From assembly GCF_041320275.1 (NCBI RefSeq), contig NZ_CP162023.1, positions 3,596,001-3,660,000 on the forward strand: DNA of 64,000 nt. The letters run 5' to 3'. Shown in pieces: positions 25,620 to 36,391 of the stretch. The stretch is from Mumia sp. Pv4-285. GTDB lineage: Bacteria > Actinomycetota > Actinomycetes > Propionibacteriales > Nocardioidaceae. Every line of letters starts with the position of its first letter. Position 1 is the stretch's first letter. The translations under genes were made by a program, and so were the position numbers. The notes under the pieces are model-generated. The model did not search any database. It was given only the letters and a program-made list of their open reading frames with translations, and was not told the origin of the DNA.

Positions 25620-26858
25620 TTACGCCAGTTCTGCGTCGTGAACCCGCAGCCGATCCACCAACGTGACCAACGCCGTACGAAACGGCGATCCTGCTGCACC
25701 CTCGACCGTCGTGTAGCCGTGCACGAGGCAGTGGTCGAGCGCTGCAGGGTCGTCGGGCAGGAGGGCCACGGGCCGCAGGCCGGTGAACCGTTCGACGGCG
25801 TCGGCGACCTCGCCGGCGCTCCACCCCAGCGTCGGGCGCAGCCGATTGACGACGACGTCGGGCTCGATCCCCAGCCGCGTACGGACGTCGAGCACGGCCC
25901 GCGCCAGCCGGGACAGCCCGACCGGGTCGGGACTCCCCACGACGAGGACGCGGTCGGCGACCGCGAGGGTGTGCCGAGCCACCGCCGCCCGCCTCGGCGC
26001 CGCGGAGTCGAACCCCGGCTCGTCGACGTCGTCGAGGGCGAGCCCGAGGTCGACCACGACGTCGTCGGCGATCTCGCGAGCGACGTCGAGCAGTGCCTCG
26101 TACGCCGCCGCACGCAGGCTCGGCCACCGGTCGGCCCGGGGAAGGCCGGTCAGGACGCCGAGGTCCGGACCGATCCAGCGCAGGGACGCGGTCAGTGTCT
26201 CCGGCGTGAGCGTCCCGGCGTTGGCGTCGCGAGCGGCGACGAGGATGCCGCTCACCTCGTCGAGGAGGGCGAGCGCCGCCGCCTGGGTGCCGCCGTCGAC
26301 GTCCGCGTCGATCAGCGCCGTACGCCGCCCGCGCGCTGCGAGCTCAGCGGCGATGCTGCGCGCCAGGGTGCTTCGGCCCGGCGCTCCCGACGGCCCCCAC
26401 ACCGCCGTGAGGAGCCCGTCGCGACGGCGATCGGTGACGGGCACCGCTGCGTCGTCGCGCTCGACCGCGGTCGGTCTGAGCGCGAGCTCGGCGACGCTCT
26501 CGCGACGCGTGTCCCGTGCGAGCGCCGGCACCTCCCGCAGGCGGGTCCAGGGCACGACGGCGGCGATCCCGAGGGCCGACGCGTGCTGCCGTGCGGCCTG
26601 CTCCGTCTCGTTTCCTCCGACGACGGCCACCACGAGGACGTCGGTCCCCGCGAGCCGGCGCACCGCGTCCGCGTCGAGCCCGGGCAGACCGACGGACACG
26701 AGCGCGACACCGACCGAACCGCTCGACGCCGTCGCGACGGCGTCCGCGACGTCCACGCAGCGGCGGACGACGTCGATGCCGTCGGTCGCCACGGCGGCGG
26801 CCACCAGATCGGCTTCCCACGGCTCGCCCCCGGCAGCGATGAGGACGGGGACGCTCAC
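25620..26858 (-). CDS. MinD/CpaE-like P-loop ATPase with non-canonical Walker A
   Basis: 412 residues. The N-terminal receiver-like half (residues 1-110, with VGVALVSVGLPGLDADAVRRL) and the C-terminal ATPase-like half resemble CpaE of Tad pilus systems. The P-loop reads GPSGAPGRST (155-164), with Arg in place of the invariant Lys. TALIDADVDGGTQAAAL follows as the switch region. Such Lys-less versions recur in actinobacteria next to SAF-domain genes, as far as I recall. No secretion ATPase (CpaF), prepilin or TadB/C gene is near, so pilus assembly is doubtful. GTG 26858 overlaps the SAF gene stop (GTGA). Confidence 0.75.
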   Translation of the reverse strand: MSVPVLIAAGGEPWEADLVAAAVATDGIDVVRRCVDVADAVATASSGSVGVALVSVGLPGLDADAVRRLAGTDVLVVAVVGGNETEQAARQHASALGIAAVVPWTRLREVPALARDTRRESVAELALRPTAVERDDAAVPVTDRRRDGLLTAVWGPSGAPGRSTLARSIAAELAARGRRTALIDADVDGGTQAAALALLDEVSGILVAARDANAGTLTPETLTASLRWIGPDLGVLTGLPRADRWPSLRAAAYEALLDVAREIADDVVVDLGLALDDVDEPGFDSAAPRRAAVARHTLAVADRVLVVGSPDPVGLSRLARAVLDVRTRLGIEPDVVVNRLRPTLGWSAGEVADAVERFTGLRPVALLPDDPAALDHCLVHGYTTVEGAAGSPFRTALVTLVDRLRVHDAELA

Positions 26859-27550
26859 GCCGGACCTGTCCGCCGCACGAGCGTGGTGCGTCCGTCGGAT
26901 AGTGCCGCGAGCGCGGTCGGGAGGACCGCGGCGCGTGCGTCGTCGACCAGCACGACCACGCTCCGCAACGTGCCTTCTCCGAACGCGCCGCTGTCACCGT
27001 GGACGGCCACGACGCCCACGTCCTCGATCACCCGGCGTGCCGCCGCGGCGTCACCCCGCCCTCCGGGCTCCGGAGCGACCCACACGTCGACCCGGTGTCC
27101 GGCGGCGAGGTCGGCGGGCATCGCCGTACCGGGGACCTGGAGCGGGACCTCCACGCCGGAGGCGTCCGCGGCAGTGGTCAGCGCGGCGACCGGCACCAGT
27201 GCACCCGCGGAGAGGTCGTGGGCCCACCTCGACCCGGACACGCGACGAGCGAGGGCTGCCGGGTCGCGCTCGGACACGTACGCCGCGAGGGCGCCGTCAG
27301 CCAGCCGGACGTCGACCCGCTCGAGCTGCTCGGCCCGCACGGGTTCACCGGCGCGCACGTCGGCGCGGACCGCCCACACCTCGGTCGTGCGAGCGACGTT
27401 GGCGACGAGGACTCCGCCGAGGAGCATGGACACCGCGACCAGCGCGGCGCCGGCCGCCGCCCGCGGGTGCGTCCAGCGCGGTCGCTGGAGCCGGCGGGCG
27501 TCCGTCCGGGAGGGCGACGTGGGTCGCGCTCGCGACATGAGCGTGGGCAT
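26855..27550 (-). CDS. SAF-domain membrane protein (CpaB/RcpC-like)
   Basis: 231 residues. A cytoplasmic Arg-rich N-terminus is followed by one helix (HPRAAAGAALVAVSMLLGGVLVA) and a SAF domain (VWAVRADVRAGEPVRAEQLERVDV). The later part, from PLQVPGTAMPADLAAGHRVDVWV, resembles the RcpC/CpaB beta-clip. In Tad systems CpaB sits at the outer part of the pilus machine; in actinobacteria many stand-alone SAF proteins exist. First gene of a four-gene operon. Start ATG 27550 is uncertain; ATG 27538 is possible. Confidence 0.8.
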   Translation of the reverse strand: MPTLMSRARPTSPSRTDARRLQRPRWTHPRAAAGAALVAVSMLLGGVLVANVARTTEVWAVRADVRAGEPVRAEQLERVDVRLADGALAAYVSERDPAALARRVSGSRWAHDLSAGALVPVAALTTAADASGVEVPLQVPGTAMPADLAAGHRVDVWVAPEPGGRGDAAAARRVIEDVGVVAVHGDSGAFGEGTLRSVVVLVDDARAAVLPTALAALSDGRTTLVRRTGPA

Positions 27551-27654
27551 GGGCCCTATTCATGCCGGACACAGGCCCGCCGCGTCCACCCTCTGTCCAC
27601 AGTCCGTGCATCCGCGCTCGCCGCGGCAGCGGCCGTGACTGGCATGATCGAGCC

Positions 27655-27924
27655 ATGCCTCTCGGTTCCGAGTCCCCCCGGTTCCTGCGGCTCTCGGACG
27701 TGGCCGACGTGCTCAACGTCTCGGAGCGGCAGGTCTACGCGCTGGTGCGCCGCGGCGACCTCGCCGCCATCAGGGTCGGTGGGCGTGGGGTCTGGCGGGT
27801 CGAGGCGGAGGCGCTCGAGGCCTTCATCGCCGACCAGTACGCCGCAGCGCGCGACCACATCGCCGCCCACCCGTGGGTCGAGCCCGAGGACTCGCGGGGC
27901 GAGGACGTCAACGCGGACACCTGA
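27655..27924 (+). CDS. Excisionase/MerR-type helix-turn-helix protein
   Basis: 89 residues. The HTH is FLRLSDVADVLNVSERQVYA followed by the wing LVRRGDLAAIRVGGRGVWRV, the pattern of the HTH_17 excisionase family to which BldC also belongs. The C-terminal helix is EAEALEAFIADQYAAARDHI. Such small proteins bind direct repeats, often cooperatively. No phage or integrase gene is near, so it is likely a transcription factor. It is divergent from the SAF operon and overlaps the convergent downstream gene by 17 bp. Start ATG 27655, chosen because the earlier frame is not conserved-looking. Confidence 0.82.
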   Translation: MPLGSESPRFLRLSDVADVLNVSERQVYALVRRGDLAAIRVGGRGVWRVEAEALEAFIADQYAAARDHIAAHPWVEPEDSRGEDVNADT

Positions 27925-28417
27925 CCGCGACCACGGCGGCGTACGGGACGAGCTCGTCGCCGATCTGGACGTAGTCGCTCCCGGCGCGTGACGGCGCTCC
28001 GCGCAGGGTGCTCCCGTCGACCAGCATCGCGGTCACGACGTCGCGGTCCCGGATGAGCTCCGTCCAGGCCTGACGCCACGTCGTACGACGCTCGATCTCC
28101 TTGCGTGCGGCCGCGGGGCCTCCTCCCGCGACGGTCGCCCCGAGCACGTGCGTGACGGCGACGACCCAGTCCGTGGCGGTGTCCTGGTGGACCAGCAGCC
28201 AGTCGGCCGTGGCCATCGCGAGCTCACCGCGGATCGTGCCGAGCACGGTGACCCGGAGCGTCACCTCGCGCCCGCGGCAACGGTCCGTCCAAGAAACGGT
28301 CGCCGACCGCTCGACGGCGAGCTCGTCGATCTCGCGGTCCCGGTCGGTCTGCTGCTCGCCGTCGGCCTCGAGAGCGAGACCGGTCTCGAGGGCAACGAAT
28401 CGTTCGTCCCAGCGCAT
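27908..28417 (-). CDS. Conserved hypothetical protein
   Basis: 169 residues, soluble. It starts MRWDERFVALETGLALEAD. A long amphipathic middle contains ELAMATADWLLVHQDTATDW, and GSDYVQIGDELVPYAAVVAVRCPR ends it in beta strands. I do not recognise a characterised domain, though I recall similar proteins beside HTH and SAF genes in related actinobacteria. The 3' end overlaps the convergent HTH gene by 17 bp, and the start faces the LysM gene. Confidence 0.72.
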   Translation of the reverse strand: MRWDERFVALETGLALEADGEQQTDRDREIDELAVERSATVSWTDRCRGREVTLRVTVLGTIRGELAMATADWLLVHQDTATDWVVAVTHVLGATVAGGGPAAARKEIERRTTWRQAWTELIRDRDVVTAMLVDGSTLRGAPSRAGSDYVQIGDELVPYAAVVAVRCPR

Positions 28418-28481
28418 GGCGGCACTCTAGCGACCCCGCACAGCTCTGTGGACGAACGCTTGACGACGTATCTCGCTGTAC

Positions 28482-28499
28482 GCAAACGTAGGCAAACGT
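28482..28499. promoter_or_regulatory. Direct repeat gcaaacgt x2, 10-bp period, upstream of the LysM gene
   Basis: Two perfect 8-bp repeats one helical turn apart (28482-28489 and 28492-28499), 20 bp before the LysM start and right beside its ribosome-binding site. Directly repeated sites one turn apart would suit a cooperative HTH_17 protein; this is speculative. Confidence 0.35.
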
Positions 28500-28518
28500 C
28501 ATCAAAGGAGGTGGAGCG

Positions 28519-29427
28519 ATGCCACCACGAAGTCGCCCGACGGGGGTCGCGTTCCTGCCGGTCGTGGCTTTCGCCGTGCTGGTCCCGCACCTCGGAGAGG
28601 CCTGCGGACGCCTGGCGACGGTGGCCGCACCGTACGGGCCCACCCTGGACACCGCGCTCGCAGACGTGGCACTGCTCGCCGCCGCGGCCGCGACGGGCTG
28701 GCTCACGGTGCTGACCGCGATCGCGTACGCCTTCCGGCTCGCCCGCCGTCCCGTCCCCGCGATCCTCCTCCTGCTCGCTCCCCGGGTCTGGCGGCCGGTG
28801 GTCGCTGCCGCGGCCGGCGCAGCGGTGCTCGCCGCTTCACCGGCAGCCGCGATGTCCACGCCTGACTCGGCCCGGGCGACAGGATCGGAAGGCGGCGCCG
28901 CGAGCTCGCTCACCGCAGCACCGCCGGCGTCGAGGCTCGCCGGGCTCCCGCTCCCCGACCGTCCTGGCGACGCGGCCCTCGGCCGACGCGATGCCCGGCT
29001 CCCCCGTGCAGGTGCACCCTCCCCAGCGCGCGCGGCGTCCGATCGCCACGAGGCGCGCGAACGCGACGAGACACGCGCTCCGAGCACGGCGCGCGGCGAG
29101 ACGACCGCCGCCGGGCCGAGCACGGGCACGGCCGGCACGGCGGCGCCGCGGCCCCGGCGCCAGACCTACGAGGTGCGCGTCGGCGACAGCCTGTGGGGCA
29201 TCGCCGCCGACTCCCTCCGCACCGCAGGTGTCCGCGCGACCCGGGACCGCACCGACCGGGAGTGGCGCCGCTGGTACGCAGCGAACCGCGCCGCCATCGG
29301 ACCCGACCCTGACACCCTCCGCGCCGGACTCACGCTCCGCGAGCCGCGCACCGACCCCGCCCCGCCAGACGCCCCCGCACCGCACCTCGACCCAGCCCAG
29401 CACACCGACGGAGGACCCCGCCGATGA
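28519..29427 (+). CDS. Membrane protein with C-terminal LysM domain
   Basis: 302 residues. Hydrophobic segments lie around residues 9-25, 45-75 and 78-115 (VAAAAGAAVLAASPAAAMS). A long Ala/Pro/Arg/Thr-rich linker leads to a LysM-like module from about residue 214 (YEVRVGDSLWGIAADSL, then WRRWYAANRAAIG). LysM binds peptidoglycan GlcNAc residues, so it probably tethers membrane and cell wall. A strong ribosome-binding site (aaaggaggtgg) lies 7 bases before ATG 28519. The stop overlaps the Rv3235-like gene by 4 bp (ATGA). Confidence 0.83.
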   Translation: MPPRSRPTGVAFLPVVAFAVLVPHLGEACGRLATVAAPYGPTLDTALADVALLAAAAATGWLTVLTAIAYAFRLARRPVPAILLLLAPRVWRPVVAAAAGAAVLAASPAAAMSTPDSARATGSEGGAASSLTAAPPASRLAGLPLPDRPGDAALGRRDARLPRAGAPSPARAASDRHEARERDETRAPSTARGETTAAGPSTGTAGTAAPRPRRQTYEVRVGDSLWGIAADSLRTAGVRATRDRTDREWRRWYAANRAAIGPDPDTLRAGLTLREPRTDPAPPDAPAPHLDPAQHTDGGPRR

Positions 29428-29921
29428 CCATCGAAGCCCCGTTGCACACCCTCGAACCGACGCCGTCCGTCCAGTGGTCGCTGCCCCTCGTCGAGGGATC
29501 GCTCGCCCTCGCGCTCGACCGCGGTGCCCCGCCACCGACACCACCTCGTCCCGCGCTCCGACTGGTCCCCCCACCGGAGCGCGACCTCGAGCAGCACGCC
29601 GGCCGGTTCGTCCAGGCCGTCCTCGAGGTCTCGGCCGGCACTCGCCCGCTGCAACAGCTCGTGCGCGTCCTTCGTCCCGACGTGTACGAAGAGCTTCGAC
29701 ACCGGCTGTCCGTGCTCTCGCGGGCCCGGACCCGCACGCCACGCAGACCGGCCGCCGGACGGGTCGCGAGCGTGCGCGTCTACCGTCCCCGCGACGACGT
29801 CGCGGAGGTCACCGCCAGGGTCGCGCGCGACGGGCGTTCGCGCGCCGTCGCCGTTCGCCTCGAGCACGACACCGAGCGCCGCGATCCGACGTGGGTGTGC
29901 ACCGCGCTCGTCTGGGTCTGA
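29424..29921 (+). CDS. Rv3235 family protein
   Basis: 165 residues. The conserved part is ALRLVPPPERDLEQHAGRFV, leading into QAVLEVSAGTRPLQQLVRVL, with a C-terminal strand set ending TWVCTALVWV. Homologues sit next to secA in Mycobacterium (Rv3235 lies near secA1), and the same neighbourhood is seen here. Function unknown; the fold recalls small secretion- or ribosome-associated proteins, but that is weak. Translationally coupled to the LysM gene. Confidence 0.8.
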   Translation: MTIEAPLHTLEPTPSVQWSLPLVEGSLALALDRGAPPPTPPRPALRLVPPPERDLEQHAGRFVQAVLEVSAGTRPLQQLVRVLRPDVYEELRHRLSVLSRARTRTPRRPAAGRVASVRVYRPRDDVAEVTARVARDGRSRAVAVRLEHDTERRDPTWVCTALVWV

Positions 29922-29925
29922 ACGG

Positions 29926-29976
29926 ACGAAAGACCAGGCATCAGCCCCGTGAGGGTCTGGATGCCTGGTCTTTCGT
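29926..29976. terminator. Strong bidirectional terminator between Rv3235-like gene and secA
   Basis: A 17-bp perfect stem (arms acgaaagaccaggcatc and gatgcctggtctttcgt) with a 17-base loop, lying between convergent genes. Confidence 0.88.
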
Positions 29977-29988
29977 GCGGTGCCGCGG

Positions 29989-32712
<2,724 letters not shown>

Positions 32713-32844
32713 GGAACGCACTCCTGAGAACTTGCTCGCCGAGCCGTCGCGATCGGGCCCTGAGCGGGCGTGCCGACCGACGGCAGAATCGCGTCCATCC
32801 TAGGCGACCAGCGGGCACAACCGTAAGCGCACCGGAGATCGGGG

Positions 32845-34065
32845 TCACACGACGCCCGCAGGATCCCTGACGGCGGAGGCGAGTGCGGGTGCCAGGTCAC
32901 CTCGGGGCTCGATCTCGACCGTGTCGAGCGACGTCCACCCGGCGACCGCCCACAGCTGCTTCGCGAGGGCTGCGGCGACGGCTTCGACGGGACGCCCCGG
33001 CTCGGCCCAGGCGGCGCGCACCAGGAGACGACCGGAGGGGCGGTCCGCCTTGAGGTCGACCCGGGCCACGATCGCCTCGTCCAGCAGGCACGGCAGCACG
33101 TAGTAGCCGTGGACCCGCTTGTGCGCCGGGACGTAGATCTCGATGCGGTACCGGAACCCGAACAGCTCCTCGGTCCGGGCCCGCTCCCACACCAGCGGGT
33201 CGAACGGGCTGAGCAGGGCAGCGGCGCGGATCTCGCGCGGCGTCGTCGCAGCGACGTGCCGGTAGGCGGGCCGCGCCCAGCCCTCCACCCGGACCTCCTC
33301 GAGAGTGCCGTCCTCGACGAGCTCGGCGACCGCCGTACGGGTCGGTGCGAGGTCCATCCGGTAGTAGTCGCGCAGGCTCGCGAGGGTCGCGACCCCGGTC
33401 GACGCCGCGGCCCGTCGGACGAGCTCGCGTGCGGCCTCGGCAGGATCGGGCTCGGGAGCGTCCAGGACCGCCATCGGCAGGACGCGTTCGGGAAGGTCGT
33501 ACACGCGCTCGAACGCCCCGTTGCGCCGGGCGACGGCCAGCTCGCCGGCGAGGAAGAGGTACTCGAGGGCGAACTTCGTCTCCGACCAGTTCCAGCCCCA
33601 GTTCTCGCGGCTCCGCTCCGTCGCCGGGTCGAGGTCGCGGGCTGTCACCGCTCCGCGGCGCGTCACCTCGGCGAGGAGCGCGTCGGCGACGTCGGGCCGC
33701 CCTGCACGACCACCCCACGCGTGGCCGTTGTCGCGGTAGTGCCGCATCCGGTGCTGCATGGTGGGCCACAGCTCGACGGGCATGTAGGCGGCGACGTGCG
33801 CCCAGTACTCGACGAGCCGGCGCGGGCTGCGCTCCGCCGCCCGGTGCAGCAGCTGTGTGTCGTAGGGACCCAGCCGGCTGAACAGGGGCAGGTAGTGAGC
33901 CCGTTGCAGGACGTTGACCGAGTCGATCTGCAGCACCCCGGTGCGGGAGACGGCACGGTCGAGCGAGCGCGCCGTGGTGCGGCGATGGGGGCGGTCCGCG
34001 AATCCTTGGGCGGCGAGCACCGTACGCCGTGCCGCCGCCGCGGACATCTCCTGCGGGCGGCTCAC
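32845..34065 (-). CDS. YcaQ/AlkX-type DNA glycosylase (winged-helix HTH_42 family)
   Basis: 406 residues. The HTH_42 family unhooks interstrand crosslinks and removes alkylated bases. The QxD active-site element is in VLQIDSVNVLQRAHYLPLFS, the YcaQ form (AlkZ has QxQ). YWAHVAAYMPVELWP and WNWSETKFALEYLFLAGEL are also characteristic. Streptomyces AlkZ protects against azinomycin; YcaQ acts on nitrogen-mustard crosslinks. GTG 34065 overlaps the response regulator stop by 4 bp, an odd pairing that may mean damage-linked or stress co-expression. Confidence 0.88.
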   Translation of the reverse strand: MSRPQEMSAAAARRTVLAAQGFADRPHRRTTARSLDRAVSRTGVLQIDSVNVLQRAHYLPLFSRLGPYDTQLLHRAAERSPRRLVEYWAHVAAYMPVELWPTMQHRMRHYRDNGHAWGGRAGRPDVADALLAEVTRRGAVTARDLDPATERSRENWGWNWSETKFALEYLFLAGELAVARRNGAFERVYDLPERVLPMAVLDAPEPDPAEAARELVRRAAASTGVATLASLRDYYRMDLAPTRTAVAELVEDGTLEEVRVEGWARPAYRHVAATTPREIRAAALLSPFDPLVWERARTEELFGFRYRIEIYVPAHKRVHGYYVLPCLLDEAIVARVDLKADRPSGRLLVRAAWAEPGRPVEAVAAALAKQLWAVAGWTSLDTVEIEPRGDLAPALASAVRDPAGVV

Positions 34066-34736
34066 GGCAGGTCGAGCAGGCGTTCGCGGACGGCGTACGT
34101 CGCGGCCTCGACCCGCGAGCGCAGCTGCAGCTTCTCGAGGATGTTGCGGACGTGGTTCTTGACGGTGTTCTCACTGATGAACAGCGCGCGCCCGATCTCC
34201 TTGTTGTTGTTGCCGAGGGCGACGAGCCGCAGCACCTCGAGCTCACGGTCGGACAGCTTGGTGCCCCGCGGCTCGGGCTCGTCACGGGACGCGAGGAGCC
34301 GGAACTCCTCCAGCAGGCGGGTGGCGACCTGCGGACTGATCAGCGACTGCCCCGCTGCGACCCGCCGCACGGCGTCACTGACCTGGTCGACCGACGAGTC
34401 CTTCAACAGGTAGCCCGCAGCCCCGTTGCGGATCGAGTCGAGCAGATCGCTCTCCTCGTCGCTGGCCGTCAGCATCACGATGCGCGCCGACGGCGCGGCC
34501 TCCTTGATCGAGCCGGCGGCCTCGGGGCCGTTCATGCCGGGCATGCGGACATCGAGAAGAACGACGTCCGGGGGGCTCGCGGTCACCTTGGCGACGGCGG
34601 ACAGCCCGTCCTCTGCCTCCTCGACCTCGAGGCCGGGGTCTGCTTCGAGGACCATGCGCAGCCCGCGCCGGAAGAGCTCCTGGTCGTCGACGAGTAGGAC
34701 CCGGATCGTCTCGGCATGATCGGCTGCGAACGTCAT
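34062..34736 (-). CDS. NarL/LuxR-type response regulator (orphan)
   Basis: 224 residues. The receiver domain has acidic pocket Asp17-Asp18, phospho-acceptor Asp62 (VVLLDVRMPG) and Lys112 (GYLLKDSS). The DNA-binding LuxR domain is TKLSDRELEVLRLVALGNN and EIGRALFISENTVKNHVRN. No histidine kinase is adjacent, so it is orphan in this window. It shares an operon with the DNA glycosylase gene and lies 26 bp after hpf, so it may respond to growth or damage stress. Confidence 0.92.
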   Translation of the reverse strand: MTFAADHAETIRVLLVDDQELFRRGLRMVLEADPGLEVEEAEDGLSAVAKVTASPPDVVLLDVRMPGMNGPEAAGSIKEAAPSARIVMLTASDEESDLLDSIRNGAAGYLLKDSSVDQVSDAVRRVAAGQSLISPQVATRLLEEFRLLASRDEPEPRGTKLSDRELEVLRLVALGNNNKEIGRALFISENTVKNHVRNILEKLQLRSRVEAATYAVRERLLDLP

Positions 34737-34762
34737 CGCAGCCGATCATGCCATGGGACGGC

Positions 34763-35413
34763 TCAGCCGACCGCTGCGTCGAGGCCGTCGGCGGACTGGT
34801 CGATGTGGATGACGCCGTAGTCGTAACCCCGCCGGCGGTACACGACGCTCGGGTGGCCGGAGTCCTTCTCGACGAAGAGATAGAAGTCGTGCCCGACCAT
34901 CTCCATCTCGTTGAGGGCCTGGTCCAGAGTCATCGGAGCGGCCGCGTGCGTCTTCTCGCGGACGACCAGCGGCCCCTCCCCGCGGACCTCCACAGGACCC
35001 GCGTAGTGGATGGCGTCGATCGGCTCCTCGGCGTCGGAACCCCCGCTGGAGCCGTCGACGGACGCGGCGAACTCGGCGACCGACATCGGCGTGCGGTTGC
35101 CGCGGTGGACGCGGCGACGGTCCTGGACCTTGCGGACCTGGGTCTCGAGCTTGTCGACGGCCTTGTCGAGGGCGGCGAGGGCGTCGTCGGAGCACGCCTC
35201 GGCACGAACCACGGGTCCGCGACCGCGGAGGGTGATCTCCACCCGCTCGCTACGGCCGCTCTGACGCGGGTTGTACTCCTTGGTGAGCTCGACCTCGACG
35301 CGTTGGATCTTCTTGCGTTGGTCGTACTTGTCTATCCGGTGCGTCTTCTCGTCCACGTAGTCACGAAAACGCTGGCTGACCTCGCAGTTTCGGCCCTTGA
35401 CGACAACTTCCAC
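34763..35413 (-). CDS. hpf: Long ribosome hibernation promoting factor
   Basis: 216 residues. The N-terminal HPF/YfiA domain (MEVVVKGRNCEVSQRFRDYV to about residue 105) binds the small subunit. After a linker, the C-terminal dimerisation domain (from about 155: PMTLDQALNEMEMVGHDFYL, then VVYRRRGYDYGVIHI) makes 100S dimers of 70S ribosomes. The long form is the usual one in actinobacteria. GTG 35413 has AGGAGG 4 bases upstream. Confidence 0.95.
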   Translation of the reverse strand: MEVVVKGRNCEVSQRFRDYVDEKTHRIDKYDQRKKIQRVEVELTKEYNPRQSGRSERVEITLRGRGPVVRAEACSDDALAALDKAVDKLETQVRKVQDRRRVHRGNRTPMSVAEFAASVDGSSGGSDAEEPIDAIHYAGPVEVRGEGPLVVREKTHAAAPMTLDQALNEMEMVGHDFYLFVEKDSGHPSVVYRRRGYDYGVIHIDQSADGLDAAVG

Positions 35414-35536
35414 GAGTCCTCCTCAGATGAGCGTCGGCCACCGCTGACGGGTGACCGAGGCGCGGCGGATGACGTTCACATGTCTCGACCGTAGACCGGA
35501 CCGAGGCATTTCTCCACAGGAAGCCACGAAGATCTG

Positions 35537-36268
35537 TCATGCCGGACGTGACTCGTCCCACGCGTGGCCTCGGCGGCGCCGTGTCGCCGCGACGGTGACC
35601 ACGGCAACAGGGCGACGACCCCCCGCGGTAAGCACCCGGACCGCCTCCGCGGCGCTCGCGCCAGTGGTCAGGACGTCGTCGGTGACGACGACGAGCCCGA
35701 CGCTCGGCCGTCGGCGCAGGTCGTACGCGCCGGCGAGGTTCTCGACCCGCTCGGCGGCCGAGAGACCCGTCTGGTCGGCGATGCGACCCACCCGCAGCAC
35801 GGGTCTGGCCCGAGCCGGGACACCCCGGCGGCGCAGCGCCGCCGCGGCGGCGCGTGCGAGCGTCGCACCGGCGTCGAAGCCTCTCGCGCGTACGGCGCTC
35901 CGACGCGACGGGACGGGCACGAGACAGACTGGCCCCGGGGTCCGCCGGCGATCGAGCACCGATCCGACCGCACCAGCCAGAAGCCGGCCGAGAGGCGCCG
36001 CCAGCGCTGTGCGTGACTCCTCCTTGTAGGCGTGCAGGACCGGGACGACGACGCCTTCGTACACGGTGAGCGACACCGGGACGACCGGGGTGGGTCGTAC
36101 GAGTGCAGCCGGTGACGGGTCGGGCGAGCGCACGGCCGGACGGCGACCGAGCTCCGCCGCGCAGTGCGCGCAGAGCACGCGCCCGGGCGCCTCGCAGCCG
36201 GCGCACCGGACGCCCAGGACGAGATCGGCCATGGCCGCGCGGAGGAGCTGCACCTGCTCAGCGTGCAC
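35537..36268 (-). CDS. comF: ComF family phosphoribosyltransferase-like protein
   Basis: 243 residues. An N-terminal zinc ribbon with Cys22, Cys25, Cys33 and Cys36 (CAGCEAPGRVLCAHC) precedes a PRTase domain whose PRPP loop is VVVTDDVLTTGASAAEA. PVPSRRSAVRARGFDAG is another ComF hallmark. ComF proteins are linked to DNA uptake and replication-fork repair. GTG 36268 is chosen for length; ATG 36232 is also possible and neither has a good ribosome-binding site. The hpf gene follows 123 bp downstream and a DnaA-box-like pair lies upstream. Confidence 0.88.
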   Translation of the reverse strand: MHAEQVQLLRAAMADLVLGVRCAGCEAPGRVLCAHCAAELGRRPAVRSPDPSPAALVRPTPVVPVSLTVYEGVVVPVLHAYKEESRTALAAPLGRLLAGAVGSVLDRRRTPGPVCLVPVPSRRSAVRARGFDAGATLARAAAAALRRRGVPARARPVLRVGRIADQTGLSAAERVENLAGAYDLRRRPSVGLVVVTDDVLTTGASAAEAVRVLTAGGRRPVAVVTVAATRRRRGHAWDESRPA

Positions 36269-36302
36269 GGACGCCGCCGCTCATGCCGCCTACCGCCCGC
36301 TG

Positions 36303-36336
36303 CCCTGTGGACAGCACCGCCCTGTGGACAGCACCG
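36303..36336. repeat. 17-bp tandem repeat with DnaA-box-like sequence
   Basis: Two perfect adjacent copies of ccctgtggacagcaccg in the gap between lpqB and comF, with a 4-base third start. Each contains TGTGGACAG (36306-36314 and 36323-36331), one base off the complement of the actinobacterial DnaA box TTGTCCACA. Confidence 0.7.
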
Positions 36337-36391
36337 CCCTGGAGATGCCCACCACGTCGCACTGCCCGCGGCCAGCCGCGGGCGACGGAGG

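Noticed and set aside
24166-26127. N-terminal extension of the DUF6912-like frame
   Set aside because: This part is the shadow of the WS/DGAT and ATPase genes; only the last 106 residues after GTG 24165 look like protein.
24378-27638. Plus-strand open frame of 1086 codons across the SAF-ATPase-WS/DGAT operon
   Set aside because: Spans three real minus-strand genes; composition His/Arg/Asp-rich, no motifs.
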